Assembly (NCBI GenBank): GCA_029339195.1
Contig: JAPTJF010000209.1
Coordinates: forward strand, 37,850-101,849
DNA length: 64,000 nt
Source: Micractinium sp. NFX-FRZ
Taxonomy: Eukaryota; Chlorophyta; Trebouxiophyceae; Chlorellales; Chlorellaceae
Reading direction: 5' to 3'
The notes under the pieces were generated by a model. That model was not told the DNA's origin, did no database searches, and saw nothing but the letters and a program-made list of their open reading frames with translations. The position numbers and the translations under genes were made by a program. This document shows, one piece after another, positions 1 to 15,689 of this stretch. Numbering within the stretch: the stretch's first letter is position 1; every line of letters begins with the position of its first letter.

Positions 1-1603
1 CCTGCCTTCAGGACCCCTTGGGCCTCACACCTCATGCCATGGAACAAGTCCCCACTGCTGCTATCAAACAAACGTGTGCCTCCCCAGCCTCCCCGGCCCC
101 CTCCCCACACAATCTAATCATGCAAGCCTCACTTGTCGTGAAAGTAGTCGGTGTGGGGCTCATACTTCTGGCCGTCCACGTACTTGAGGATCTGAATCGC
201 CTCGCCATTTTCTGCAGCAGAGGAGGGCGGTACGGAGGCGCGCGTGGGAGGACAGGGGTGGGTGGGGGGGTGCGCTGTGGAGAGCGGGGAGCGCGGTTGC
301 GCTCTGCCGGGTGCCGCTTCCCCCGCAGTCCCTCTCTCTCGCTCTCTACCACAGGTTGATTGAAAGCCACCTGCTAGCACCCACAAACCCATCCACCGGG
401 TTTCATGGTGACGAGTGAGCTGCGTTTTTTTAATGGCCTTGACCAGCACCGCAGGCCCCGACCGTACACATGCTCCGTCTTTCATGCCACTTCTTGTGAA
501 TGGCCCCAACCATACACATGCTCCGTCTTTCATGCTGCCTCATGTGCACCTTTCGACCACACACATGCTTTGTCTGTCATGCCAGCTCACCCTGGGGGAT
601 CATGGTGATGAGTGAGATGCGCTTCTCAATGGCCTTGACCACCTCGTCCTCCCCACGCGCCAGGAAAGTGCCTGAAGAGGTGCGCACCGTGCTGTCCATC
701 GACTTGCCAGTCTTGTTGTCGACCACCTGTGGGGAGGGAGGTGGTGGGGGAGCGGGAGGTGGGAGGGGAGGGCATGGCGGGATGAAGGGAGGTGCAGGCG
801 GAGGGGTTGGGGGGGGGTGAGGGCGGGACAGGGCCGGACAAAGGCGGAGGGTGCGGTGTTGAAGAGGTGATGGGGTCAAGAAGGCGGCAGGGAGGGGGCG
901 ACGGTATAGCGGGCGGGGCGTGACAGCTCCAGGCGAGCACCAGGTCAAGTGTGACAGTTAGCCTGAGAATTTGTTACAAGATTGCAGAGGAGATGGCAGA
1001 GGTAGAGGAGCGGCGCCGCTACGCTGGCCCCACTTGCCCCAGCGCGCATCCCACCCCGGCGCCTCCCCGCACGACAGCTCACCGTCGACTTGGTCAGCCG
1101 CTTCTTGGCCAGCGCCTTCAAGTGCTCGCACTCCTCATCAGACAGGAAGTTGTGGTAGAGGAAGGCACGCGGGCTCCATGACAGCTGCTCCACCTTGCCG
1201 CGCCACAGCTCCTGCAGGTGAGGGGCGGGCGGGGGCAGCATGCGGCACGGCGGATGCTGACGTGAGCCACTACCGCTGGCTGGCGTGCTGCGCAGGAGCA
1301 GCACCCGCGAGCGTCACAGAGGCTTGGGAGCCATTCCCCCATGGCATCCCGTGCAAACCTCACAGGGTGGGGCTGCACGGGGTGCACAGGAGGGGCGGAC
1401 GGGGCGCGACCGGCTAAGTGCCCCTAAAGGCGGGTGGTGCTCACCTGGCCAAGCTCGCCAAACCCGACAGTGTCGCCCACAGAAGCGACCTGCTCCGGCA
1501 GCTCCCCCCGCCATCCCGGGAAGCGGTCTGTGTCCTCAATGTACTTGTCCAAAGCCAGGGCCGACCCCAGGCCCAGCAGCAGCAGCAAAGCGGCGCCGCG
1601 CAT
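1..1603 (-). CDS. Prolyl 4-hydroxylase alpha-type protein, 3' end beyond window
   Basis: Fe(II)/2-oxoglutarate-dependent dioxygenase that hydroxylates proline, in algae mainly on secreted cell-wall glycoproteins, acting in the ER/Golgi lumen. Exons visible: 1603-1445, 1211-1083, 726-591 and 211-133; further exons lie left of the window, so positions 1-132 are intron. The start gives a short hydrophobic signal peptide (MRGAALLLLLGLGSALA). Residues 54-96 carry the family motif FLSDEECEHL, then DNKTGKSMDSTVRTSSG, and exon 4 has YEPHTDYF, whose His161 and Asp163 are the first two iron ligands. The distal His and the 2-oxoglutarate Lys are not in view. It is divergent from the RING-FYVE-SYLF gene. 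Exon phases all agree. The family is certain; the length and the C-terminus are unknown. Confidence 0.9.
403..585. repeat. Exon copy plus 49-bp tandem repeat in P4H intron 3
   Basis: Positions 403-446 are a degraded copy of the coding end of exon 3 (602-642). They are followed by three imperfect copies of a roughly 49-bp unit containing ACACATGCTCCGTCTTTCATG, at about 460, 509 and 557. The last unit abuts the true exon, so the whole block looks like expansion of the exon-intron junction. Confidence 0.75.
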
Positions 1604-2129
1604 GACCGCGACCTGCGAGGGAGACCGGCGGCGGCACTGGCGATCAGCTAGCTGCTTCTTTCAGTATGGGCGCCTTGCCGCCCCAAGCACATCCAGGGCA
1701 CATCCTAATGCTGTGAATGGCCCTCCAGGCTGCCAGAACGCGCCTGCCGCTGTGGGCAGTGCGGCAGGCGTCCCACACGTTGGCCAGGCCGCGTGCCGTT
1801 CTTTTGTCTCCCTCAAAGCGCTCACTCTTGATGGTGGGATGCTGCAGAGGGTGGAGTAGCCCGCGGTTGACAGGGGGCGGGACAGGGAGACGTGCACCTA
1901 AAGGTGAGTCTACAGCCAAGCCTAGGGAGACGCTGTCTCTGTGCACTGGTCAAGTCGCGAAGGTCGTTTGTTGCCTGGGTTTGCGACCGCCCGAAGAGGG
2001 ACCCCCTGCTGGCAGCCTCGCTGGCAGGCGTGTTCACATCCCCTCTCAGGGGCGTCCTAGTCGAGCAAAAAGTGCTGCAGTATGCTCGGAGACGTCTCGC
2101 AAACAGCTGGCTGACGGCTGTGGGACGCA
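1604..2129. promoter_or_regulatory. Divergent intergenic region, P4H / RING-FYVE-SYLF
   Basis: About 526 bp between the start codons of two divergent genes, so it must hold both promoters and 5' UTRs. Open frames cross it, but none shows a domain or a splice-compatible link. No TATA-like or other clear element was recognised. Confidence 0.5.
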
Positions 2130-5100
2130 ATGTCTCGGTGAGGCCGTGCCTCAGCCTACAGCCGGGCCTGGGGCTGGCCTGGGGCAGCTGCAGCTGTCGC
2201 AGCAGACGGCCGGGGTGGGAAGCACGTGGGCCGAGCCCCTGGCATGGCCGTTGCGCGTGGCTGCCACTGCCGGCCGGGCGGCGGGTGGGCGAGCGGCGCC
2301 GGCGCCGACCGTGTGTCCGTTGCCCTGCCTGGCCTGCAGAGAGCTAGTGCTTCCGCAACATGCACTGATTCATCATCCCCTACGGTCTGACCTTCCCTGC
2401 AGGGGCAGCCTGCCCGCGTGCCCGGTTTGCACCGAGGTGCTGGGCGCCTATGGAGGTGAGCGGTACCCCCGTCCTAGGCTGCCGGTAGCTGCGGTTGTGG
2501 CAGGGCAAGTGCGTTTGTGTATCACGCTCCTTGTAGGTTGGGTAGCTGGTGGTTCTGCGCTTCGTGCAAGAGGGTGGACCGTCGCTATGGCCACGCCAGC
2601 CCGCGCTCCTGCCCCCGCCCCCCTGCATGAGAGTGACGTGCATTAAGAGTGACCTTCCTGCCCCTGCCTGCCGCCCGGTTGCAGGCCCCACCACGCTGCC
2701 CTGCGGGCACAACCTCTGCCTGCACTGCTGCGCCTACATGGTCCAGCGCCAGGCTGCCTGCCCGCTGTGCCGGGCCGCCTTCCCGCCCGGCCTGCCCCTG
2801 GCAGTCAATTGCGAGCTCAAGGAGCTCATGAAGCTGGCAGAGGCGCTGACAGCGGTGGAGGCGGAGGGCGAGGAGGGCTGGCAGGCCGTGACCTCGGCGC
2901 CACGCGGCGGCAAGCATGCCGGCAGCGGCGGCGCGTACGAGGGCGGGCAGTACGGCGACGAGCAGTACGGCGGCGGCGGCGGGCGCTACGAGGGGCAGTG
3001 CTCGCCGCGCGGCGGCGGCGGCGGGGCGCGGCGGCTGGTGGAGGTGGGGGACGTGCTGGAGGGCAGCGGGAGCGTGATGGAGCTTGACCCGCAGCCCTGG
3101 GAGGCAGACTCATCCTCCGCTGTCTGCAGGTGAGTGGGCAGGGGGGGCGGGTGCTCGACGTGGGTTGGCAGGGCGGGGCGGGGGCTCGAGGTGGTTGGCA
3201 GAGCGGGGCGGGTGCTTTGAGGCAGGGCGATGCAACACGGTGGCGCGGGGTGGGGCGGGGCGGGCATGAGGTGGCACGGTGGGGCGGGGAGCGTGGCAGC
3301 TGGCAGGCGGTGTGCTGGGCGGCAGAACGCACATATTGACATATTGTTTGGTGCAGTGCTCAAGTGCCGTGCTGCACTACTCATTTGGTTTGCCACTTTT
3401 CATGTCCTCAACCTTGTACTGCCCTGCTTCCGTCGCCGTGATGCAGGGCGGCCGGGTGCAGCAAGCCCTTCTCCTTCATGCTGCGCCCGCGCCACCACTG
3501 CCGCGCCTGCGGCCAGCTGTTCTGCGGAGCCTGCACCGCAGGTTGGCTGGGCTGAGGGGCGGGCTGTGGGGGGGCTGGAGTGGGGGCCCCACTGTTTGTC
3601 TGTCCTGAAGGGGCAGTGTGGTTTTGGCTGGGGGCGGTTTGAGGTGGGAGCCGCATCACATCACATCACATCACACTGGGTGGGCGCAGGCGCAGCCCAG
3701 CTGCCTGCTGCCAGTGTGTGTTTGCTGGCCAGCATGGCGGCAAGCCGTGCGCAACCTAGGGCATCGCTTCTGGCCTCACCCTGTGCCTGCTGCTGTCGCC
3801 TGCATCTGCTGCAACGTGCCCTCCACCCGTCCAGCGTGCCGTCTCACCCCACCTCCCGCCCCACCTGCCCGCCCACCCGCAGATCGCATGCTGCTGCCCC
3901 CCAAGTTCCGCCTGCCCGAGCCGCAGCGCGTGTGCCGGCGCTGCGCGGAGCTGCTGCTGCCCATCCAGCCGCTGCTGGCGGGCAGCATCGCGCCTGCAGT
4001 GCGGCAGCCGGTGAGGCCGGACATTTGGAGTTGTACCCAAGCAAGGCACATCACACTGGCTTGAGTGTGTCCACCCTTCTTGGTGTATGTGAACTCTGAA
4101 GGTACATTAATTTTGTCACGTCCATTCATACACTATGCCTTCAATATCTGTGCAGGTGCATGATGTGCACGACTGGTCGGCGCCCCGCAGCCTGCTCAAC
4201 CCGCCCCTCAGCGCCCGCTTGGAGACCGACCTGTACACGGCAACCAACATACTGAGGCAGCATGTGCGCACAGGTGGGCTTGAGCAATGGGGGCGCGCAT
4301 GGCTGCTCCGGGCGGTGTGGTGTGGTGATTTAGGGTGTGCTTTCGGTTGCTTCCTCAACCCAGAGAGCGTGGGCTGGCGGCATGAATATTGCTACATATT
4401 CGTTTGGTTGTGGCCTTGGGATGTGTGCATGTTCGCGACCGGCCCAGCCAGGGCAGCAGCATGCCCGCTTCCACATGCAATCCCGCTCCCCCTGCTGCCA
4501 TATGCCCCTCTTAACATATCCCTACTGCGGGCCCTGGCCCCGCATCCCCTGGCCATGTGTCCCTCTTACATATCCCTGCCAAGGGCCCCTGTGGCCCCTC
4601 CCCCCCTCGCTCACCGCAGTGGGCAGCCTGCCCCAGGAGCGCTGCATCCCGCCCGCCATCCTGCGTGGCTGCGCCGGGCTGGCCATCCTCTCCGTCGCCA
4701 AGGCGGGTGCGGGGTGGTCGCTCAGCGTGGGCAGCGGGCTGGTGGTGGCCCGCCTCCCACACCCCGGCGGCAACGGCGGTACCAGCGGCGGCGGCGGCGG
4801 CGGTGCCGGCGGCTGGTCAGCGCCTAGCGCCATCATCAGCCTGGCATCTTCTGTTGGCTGGCAGCTGGGTGTGGAGGTTCAAGACGTGGTGCTGGTGCTG
4901 CGCAGTGAGGCTGCCCTGCGTGCCTTCACAGGCTCCCAGCTGGGTATCGGCGGCAGCCTGAGCGTGGCGGCGGGGCCGGTGGGGCGCGCCGCCGCCGCGC
5001 GCGCGCTCGCCTCCACCGCCTCGGGCGCCGTGGTGTACTCGTACTGCGCGGCGCGCGGCGCGTACGCTGGGCTGGCGCTGGAGGCGATGCTGCTGTCCAC

Positions 5101-5997
5101 CAGGGACGCGGTCAACCAGGTGGGCGGGCGGAAGAGTTTCTGGGTACATTCCTGAGCTGATGGGCTGGGTAAGGGTGGGTGTGATCTGAGTTGTGAGGCT
5201 GTATGGGAGCGGGTGGGATGGGGCTGGATGCCATGTTGCCGTCCACCAGGGATGCGGTCAACCAGGTGTGCAGGGGTTAGGGTTGAAGGGTTGAGTGTGT
5301 GCCATGAGCTATTGAGCGGGCATTGCATGTGAGTTGCTGGGCTGCTGGTCGGCTCGGGACACAGTCACTCTGGTGGGGTGATCTAGTGGGGTGATCTCTA
5401 CGCACAGGGCTGCCCTGCCTCCGTCTGCTTTCCAACCCTCTTCATAACACACCTCAGCACCCCACCGGTGGCACCCCTGCTCCGCAGGCCTTCTACGGCC
5501 GCAAGGTGTCTGCCCGGCAGCTGCTGATCTCCGGCGCCGTGCCGCCGCCGCCCGCCGCCACCGCCCTCTACTCCGCCCTGGATGCCCTGATGGAACATGC
5601 CGGGGACTGCGAGGCCAGCGCTGCCCTGGTGGCGCAGCAGGCGGGCCGTGCGGCGGCCACAGCAGGCACAGCAGCAGGGGCACAGCAGCAGGGCGGGCTG
5701 CCGCCGCCGGCGGTGGGCGTGGGCGACGGCGGCGGCGGCGGGCAGGGCGGCGAGTATGAGGGGGAAGATTGGGAGACTTCAGACGAAGATGAAGAGGAGC
5801 ATGCAGTGGCATCTGCACCACCCGTGCCCGCCCACCCCCAGCCGCACCACTCCCTCTTCAATGCCCTGGGGAGCTACGAGGACCCGCCGCCAGCACGCGC
5901 CCCGCTGGCGTCCTTCCCCCAGCTGGCGCCAGCTCACCAGGCGCTGTACCCAAGCCTGGATGAGGAGCCCATCCCATATGGCAACCTGTTTGACTGA
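2130..5997 (+). CDS. RING-FYVE-SYLF domain protein
   Basis: Predicted endosomal protein of 618 aa. Exons: 2130-2137 (inferred, only MSR), 2403-2455, 2685-3129, 3447-3541, 3883-4010, 4156-4273, 4620-5119, 5488-5997. Residues 9-50 form a C3HC4 RING (CPVC, CGHNLC, CPLCR), suggesting E3 ubiquitin ligase activity. Residues 159-221 form a FYVE zinc finger (WEAD, RHHCRACG, RVCRRC), expected to bind phosphatidylinositol 3-phosphate. Residues from about 240 to 520 form a SYLF domain (phosphoinositide- and actin-associated in the Ysc84/SH3YL1 family). The tail is acidic and ends LYPSLDEEPIPYGNLFD. The plant relative CFS1 is FYVE-SYLF and acts on endosomes and autophagosomes; the N-terminal RING is the unusual addition. 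The domains are secure. The tiny first exon rests only on matching phase and a good GTGAGG donor. Confidence 0.85.
5224..5268 (+). repeat. Decayed copy of exon 7 end inside intron 7 (RING-FYVE-SYLF gene)
   Basis: This 45-bp block copies 5078-5122, the coding end of the SYLF exon plus its GT donor, with only a few substitutions. Intron 7 therefore contains a second plausible donor 146 bp downstream of the true one. Confidence 0.85.
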
Positions 5998-6783
5998 CTG
6001 AGCCTCAGCCGCACGGCTGGGCCGGGGCTGGGCGGGCTGGGCTGAGGCACCATTGAAAGGCCGCCCACGCAGGCAGTCATCCGCCTGTGTTTTGCCCGCA
6101 CCGAGCTGCCAAGCGCTTGCCAGCTAGTGGCAAGGCGGGGGCAGCCCGGTGCCTCCCCCTGTTGTGCTGCATCCATCCATCATCTCAGCGGCCCAGCCAA
6201 CCAGCCCAGCCCCCTGTACTCTGACCGGACAACAATGTATGGCGGGCGTACCACACACCGCACGCGCCTGCTCCCTAATGCGCAAACCCCCGAGGGACCT
6301 TGCCCCCTGTGCATCATCTGTGTTGCCCTGCCTGCCCCACATGCGCAGCCTTGTGCATTCATCTGCTGGTGTCCCTGGGGAGGGACCCATGCCAGTTTTG
6401 TAACGCCTGCCCTCACTCCTTCTGCCCTGCTGTACACCTGCCACAGTTTTGTTCCCCCTCCCCTCCTCTCTGCTCTGCTGCCCTGTAACGCCTCACTGCT
6501 GAGCTCCCCAGAAGCCAAGTGCGGACCAGAGGGCGCCTCTAGCGAAGGAAGAGGCATGTTGCATAACAATTAGACGTGAACAGCAATTGGGCGTGAAAGA
6601 GCTTCTTGTACGTATGAAGACAGACTACCAGTGGGGCAGGCTGCTCCTGAATTGAATGCATCGTGCCGGCAAATAAAGCGCGGGGCAGGGCACAAGCAGC
6701 AAGGCAACGGAAAAGCAGCAGAGCAGGGGGGAGCAGAATGTGGGGAGGACACCGAGGCACGGCCAGCAGCCGCACCGCCGCGC
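5998..6783. other. Convergent 3' region between RING-FYVE-SYLF and HCCS genes
   Basis: About 790 bp holding the 3' UTRs of two convergent genes. TGTAA, the usual green-algal polyadenylation signal, occurs at 6399-6403 and 6484-6488 on the plus strand and could end the RING-FYVE-SYLF transcript. No coding signal or RNA gene was recognised. Confidence 0.55.
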
Positions 6784-8936
6784 TCACGCCACGGCCGCTC
6801 GGTTGCTGCTGCTGGGCTGCTGTTCCTGTTCCTGCTGCTGCGGCTGCTGCACGGCTGCGGCTGCTGCGGCGGCGGCGGCGGCGCTGCCCTGCGCAATGGT
6901 GCTGGGGTGGCCTGTGACGGGGCAGGGCAGGCCGTACTGGGCAAAGTTTTCGTAGATCCACATCTTCATGCGGTCCACCGCTGCCGTGGGGGAGTCCAGG
7001 GCGGGGCGCACCCGCACCTCAAACGCCTCGGGGGAGCCTGGCGGCAGGGGGGCGGGGGGGGCACGACAACTTCACACTTGTACTGGGCATTGCCAATCAC
7101 AACGAACGGCTCCGCTGCCGTCTTGTCATCCAAGCGAAATCCAAGCAGCGGTTGTGGAGACTGTTGAAGTCAGCAGCTGGGAGTGGGCTGAAGACTTGTC
7201 AGCGTCCCCACAGAAACAGTGGACATCCACACAACACAGCACAATACCACATGCCACTACGTAAAATGCGTTACTTGAGCCCATCGGTTGGTACCCAAGG
7301 GCCCTTTAAGCCAAAGCAATGTAAGCTCACCCGCCTTGTCGTCGTCAAAGTAAAAGTCGATGACGTAGCGCACCTCGCTGCCGCAGCGGTCCACCCACCT
7401 GGGAAGGGGGGAGGCGGGCGGGCAGCGGGCAGGAGAGGAGGGGGTGGGTGCCGGAAGGATAAAGGGAGGGCGAGGGTGGAGGGAGGTACCGCACGGGGGC
7501 ACAGCAACGCGGCGAAACTCGGTGGTTGGGCACGGCAGCAGTCCAGCGACCAGCCCGTCTGCCAGGCAATGCCAACTCATTTGAGCAGTGGCATACTGCA
7601 CTTCTCCTGGCCCCCTGCACGCGTGCGCCTCACATCACAATGAAGCCAGCACCTCAGCATGCTTCACCCACACACCTTCCCTGCCCCGCCTCACCAGTCG
7701 TGCCGGTCAAAGGGCAGCGGCCCGCCCAGCCAGCTGGACAGGCGCGCCAGCGGTGACAGCTCGTCGGGGCGGCCGCGGAAGCGCAGCAGCGTCGGGGCGC
7801 CGCACTCGTTGAAGTGAAGCGACTCCCAGCGTGCCACCTGAGGTGGGGGAGGCAAGGCGGAGAGGGGAGGACAGCGGAGGGATTGGCCCGAGGCAGGCTG
7901 TGGGGTGCAGGTTGCAGGGAGGAAGGAGAGTAGGAGAGGCCAGGAGGAGGCGCAGAGCAAGCGGGGCACAGGGGAGCACAGAGCTGTGCGCAGCCACCCC
8001 GCCCGGCTGGCTGCGCACGGCGGGCATGCTGCCAGCTGCCCTCCCAGCCCCCAGTTGCAGTCCCCCCCATGCTTTCAGTGTAATGTGCGTCCTACTGAAA
8101 CGCTCACTTGAGCACTCGTAAACGCAGATTGCCACGGTGCCCGGGCCTCACCTGCTGCCACGTGAGTTCGTTCATGGTGTTGTGGTTGAACACCACGGCA
8201 TCCATGTCCTCCTCACTCACGTCATCCCCCTTGCCCTTGCGCCGCAGGGCTGCAGGCGGGCACAGCGCAGGACAGGAGGTGAAGAGGGAGGGACAGTGGC
8301 GCTAACGGTTGGGCGGCAGCTAGTGGGGCTGGCAGCCGAGCGTGCACGCCCCCAGATAGCTGAGCCACGGGCCCGGCGGGTTGGGTAGCTGGGCTGGGCT
8401 GGGTGGCGGCCCCCCGGGCTTCTACCTGCCACTTGCTACGCACTGTCCTGCCTCCGCTGCCCCTTTTCCCTGCCTCCACCCCCCACCCACCACCCACCAC
8501 CGCACCCACCGTTGAAGAACATCTGCGGTGAGGGGTAGGTCCACGTGGACTCTGTGCCCCCCTTGGGGATGTTGGAGGCCTGGCGATCGGTGGACAGCAG
8601 CTTACGCTGCCCCGGGCAGGGCTGCTGGTTGGGCTCCAGCGGCATGTTGTTCAGGGGGTCGAGCACATCCTGCCCCGGCAGCCCTACCAGCGGGTTGTTG
8701 GGTGCTGGCGCTGCAGAGGGGTCGTTGATGCGCTGGTTGTACACGTTGTAGACTGCCGGGTTCTTGTACACGTTCTGGCGGAACTCGGCGGGCACCGGGC
8801 ACTCTGCTGGCAGCGCCCCAGGCTCCGGAGCTCGCAGTGGCGGCTGGGCAGCGGCGGCGGCGGCGGCAGTGGCGGCGGCCGCCGACCCGCCGGTCGGCCC
8901 TGCTGCATTGGCCTCCTTGCTGGCCCTGGTACCCAT
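6784..8936 (-). CDS. HCCS: Holocytochrome c synthase (cytochrome c heme lyase)
   Basis: Attaches heme covalently to apocytochrome c in the mitochondrial intermembrane space (System III). The model has 329 aa with exons 8936-8510, 8249-8152, 7837-7695, 7398-7331 and 7037-6784, all in phase. The first about 40 residues are Ala-rich, followed by a heme-regulatory-type CPV motif (ECPVPAEF). The conserved core follows: DPLNNMP, TYPSPQMFFNALRRKGKG, then FNHNTMNELTW, which includes the heme-ligand His region of the family. The RFRGRPDELSPLARL and RPALDSP blocks come next. The C-terminus is an added Ala/Gln/Ser-rich tail. Green algae keep this enzyme whereas land plants use the CCM system, which fits the host. 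It is divergent from MSI1 over 324 bp. Confidence 0.95.
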
Positions 8937-9260
8937 GGCAGGCGATGTGAGGAGCGCTGGTGGCACCGCGAGTTCAGGGTGCTGGCGAAGGTGGTCGGCC
9001 AGCAGGTTGGGCGTGCGCTGTGCACCAGTGCAGAGATCCTGAGTGCAGGTGCTTGAGGAAATGGCAGGGCATATGGGTTAGTCCACCAAATAATGGCGCG
9101 CTGCTCCGCCGTGCTTTGCCTTGGTGGCCCGAGGCCTTCAATCGCGGCGGCCTTGCAGCGGCAATCCGGCGTCAATCAGGTGCTGCAGCGAGGAGGAGCT
9201 CACTGTCCGGCTTGGAACGATCATCAGGGAGCGGGCTTCACTTGAACAGAGCAGGGCATT
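8937..9260. promoter_or_regulatory. Divergent intergenic region, HCCS / MSI1
   Basis: Only 324 bp separate the two start codons, so the promoters and 5' UTRs of both genes lie here and may share elements. No specific motif could be identified by eye. Confidence 0.55.
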
Positions 9261-13896
<4,636 letters not shown>

Positions 13897-15137
13897 AGGG
13901 GACGGCAGGGCAGGCGTGGAGGCTGGACAAGGCGGGAAGGGGAGGCGTGGCTGCTCAGGCCTCCTGGCAAACCTTGTCCACACTAGTGCCGGGAGGCCTG
14001 GGCTGGCACGGCGCGGCATGCAGCTGCTGCTGCCGCCGCCCAGCTGCGCGGCAGGGCCCCCACACATCCCGCCCCGCCCCTCGCCGCCGCGCTCCCCAGG
14101 TTGCATTGATGCAGCGATTGATTCGGCCAGAGCCTGGCTGCGCCCCTTGTGCTTGCGGTGGCGCTGTGTAAGCGCTGCTTACCGGCCCCAGTTGAACACC
14201 AGGCAGTGGTGGATTACACGAAAGGGTGAGGCTTGGCATGGAATGATGCGATCACGATGGTTCTTGTGCGGGAAGAAAGTCGATCCTTTATACGGGGAAT
14301 GGCCTACCGTACGCAAGGGTGGGCAAGCAGAGCCGCTGGGAAGCAGGGCAAGAGGGGGCGCTGAGCTTGCATTCTACGAGAGCGGCATGAGCGGCATAGG
14401 GGAGCGCGGTGCGGTGTGCTTGTGCTCTGTTGTTGACTGGCATGGGCTGGACTGCATTATGCTGATGCAGGGCAGAAAATGAACAGACAAGTGCGCAGTA
14501 CCAGGAAGTGGAGCAGATTGGAATCGGATCTGCGAAGGCAAAAGGCTCCCGGCAGGCCGCGAGAAAAGGCAGGCCGGCTTCACAGCTTGCCGCGTGGGGA
14601 GCTGCGTGAATGCACACGCGTGTGTTGTGTACAAGGGGCTCCAGCGCAGCGCCTTCCCATCCTCACAGAAGGGCAGGCGCCGGGAAAGAGGGGGACAGGC
14701 AGGCGCGAGCGGCAGACTGGCAGCACGGGCGTCAAGGCCAAGGATGGGGCAGGCCGGAGTGCTGGGCCCAGGGCGGCCAAGGGACGCCCGGGCACAGCGG
14801 TCCCAGCCTGAGGTGCTTGGGGTGCATGTAGCCAGCCACCTGAGGTGCTTGGGGTGCATGTAGCCTGGCGTGCACACAAAGCGGTGGGCACGCCGGCTCT
14901 TGGCGGGGCCTCAAGCGGCTCAGCCGGATGTCGGCACGCCGGCAGCCTGCATGTGGGAGGGCGCAGGCGGCAGTGCTTGTGAGGCAGGGCTGGCAGCGCA
15001 GTGCGCTCGGGAGGCTCGGTCTCTCCCCGGCAGTTACGGTGCGCGCTCACTGTCATGCCCGCATCAGGACCCATGCACAACAAAGGTGCCCGTGCCAAAG
15101 CTCACCGGCTGTGGACGGCGCTGCTGCATGAGCTCCC
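13897..15137. other. Intergenic 3' region after MSI1
   Basis: About 1.2 kb between convergent genes (MSI1 and paralog A). TGTAA at 14167-14171 is a likely MSI1 polyadenylation signal. A 27-bp direct repeat occurs at 14807-14833 and 14839-14865. Open frames here show no domain or conserved pattern. Confidence 0.55.
14807..14865 (+). repeat. Two-copy 32-bp tandem repeat
   Basis: The segment beginning CCTGAGGTGCTTGGGGTG recurs identically over 27 bases with a 32-bp period. It is intergenic. Confidence 0.9.
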
Positions 15138-15689
15138 TTAGGCCTGCAGCGTTGCTGGCGCCGCGGCGGGCAGCGTGCTCGCCGCGCACCGCTCCCGCCG
15201 GGCATGGACGGCCACCACCACTGCTGCCAGCGCAGCGACAAACCGTTCTTCGGTGCCTGCCGGCGCCAGCGGTGCTGCCAGGCGCACGTGGGTCAGCAGC
15301 TGCAGGTGCTGCAGCTGCCGCTGGTAGCGCTGCTCCTGGGCATCGGTCCAGGAGGGCGGGGACGCTGTGTGTACCGGAGAAATGAGGGCACCGACCTTGC
15401 GCTGCTGCTGCTGCCGTCCGCCGTGATGGCGCCTGCGGCACACGAGGTAGCCGTGGTCAAGCTGGAAGATGTCTGCAGGCAAGCGCATGTGGAGGGAGGC
15501 TGCCAGCTGGTGCACCGCTAGGTTGTGCTGGTCCTGCAGCGGCGGTACTGGCGGCGACTGGGTCGGCGAGCGCGAGGAGTCCGGTTTGCAGCCACCGCCG
15601 CCAGCTTCAGCTGCCGTGGGGCTGCGCGAACATGTATCTGCAAGCGGGCGGGCATGACGGCGCGTGTTGAGGGAAAGCGGCGGCGCCAT
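15138..15689 (-). CDS. Uncharacterised paralog A (LDHGYLV protein)
   Basis: Unknown function. The single-exon frame encodes 183 aa and is supported mainly by clear similarity to paralog B at 18000-18533, not by a known domain. Shared blocks in order: HQLAA-L---LP, then LDHGYLV-RRR, a Gln/Arg-rich linker of different length, then W-(T/D)-AQEQRYQ-QLQ, followed by a run of Ala/Val-rich helix and a low-complexity Ala/Pro C-terminus. The AQEQRY segment looks helical and amphipathic. No signal peptide or catalytic motif is visible. The start at 15689 is the first ATG in frame; the N-terminal 60 residues have no counterpart in B and may be wrong if an upstream exon exists. Similarity in two separate places makes an accidental frame unlikely. 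Confidence 0.5.
   Translation of the reverse strand: MAPPLSLNTRRHARPLADTCSRSPTAAEAGGGGCKPDSSRSPTQSPPVPPLQDQHNLAVHQLAASLHMRLPADIFQLDHGYLVCRRRHHGGRQQQQRKVGALISPVHTASPPSWTDAQEQRYQRQLQHLQLLTHVRLAAPLAPAGTEERFVAALAAVVVAVHARRERCAASTLPAAAPATLQA

Noticed and set aside
1717..2646. Long open frame containing the RING exon start
   Set aside because: It shares the frame of exon 2403-2455 but shows no protein-like pattern upstream; splicing from 2137 is simpler.
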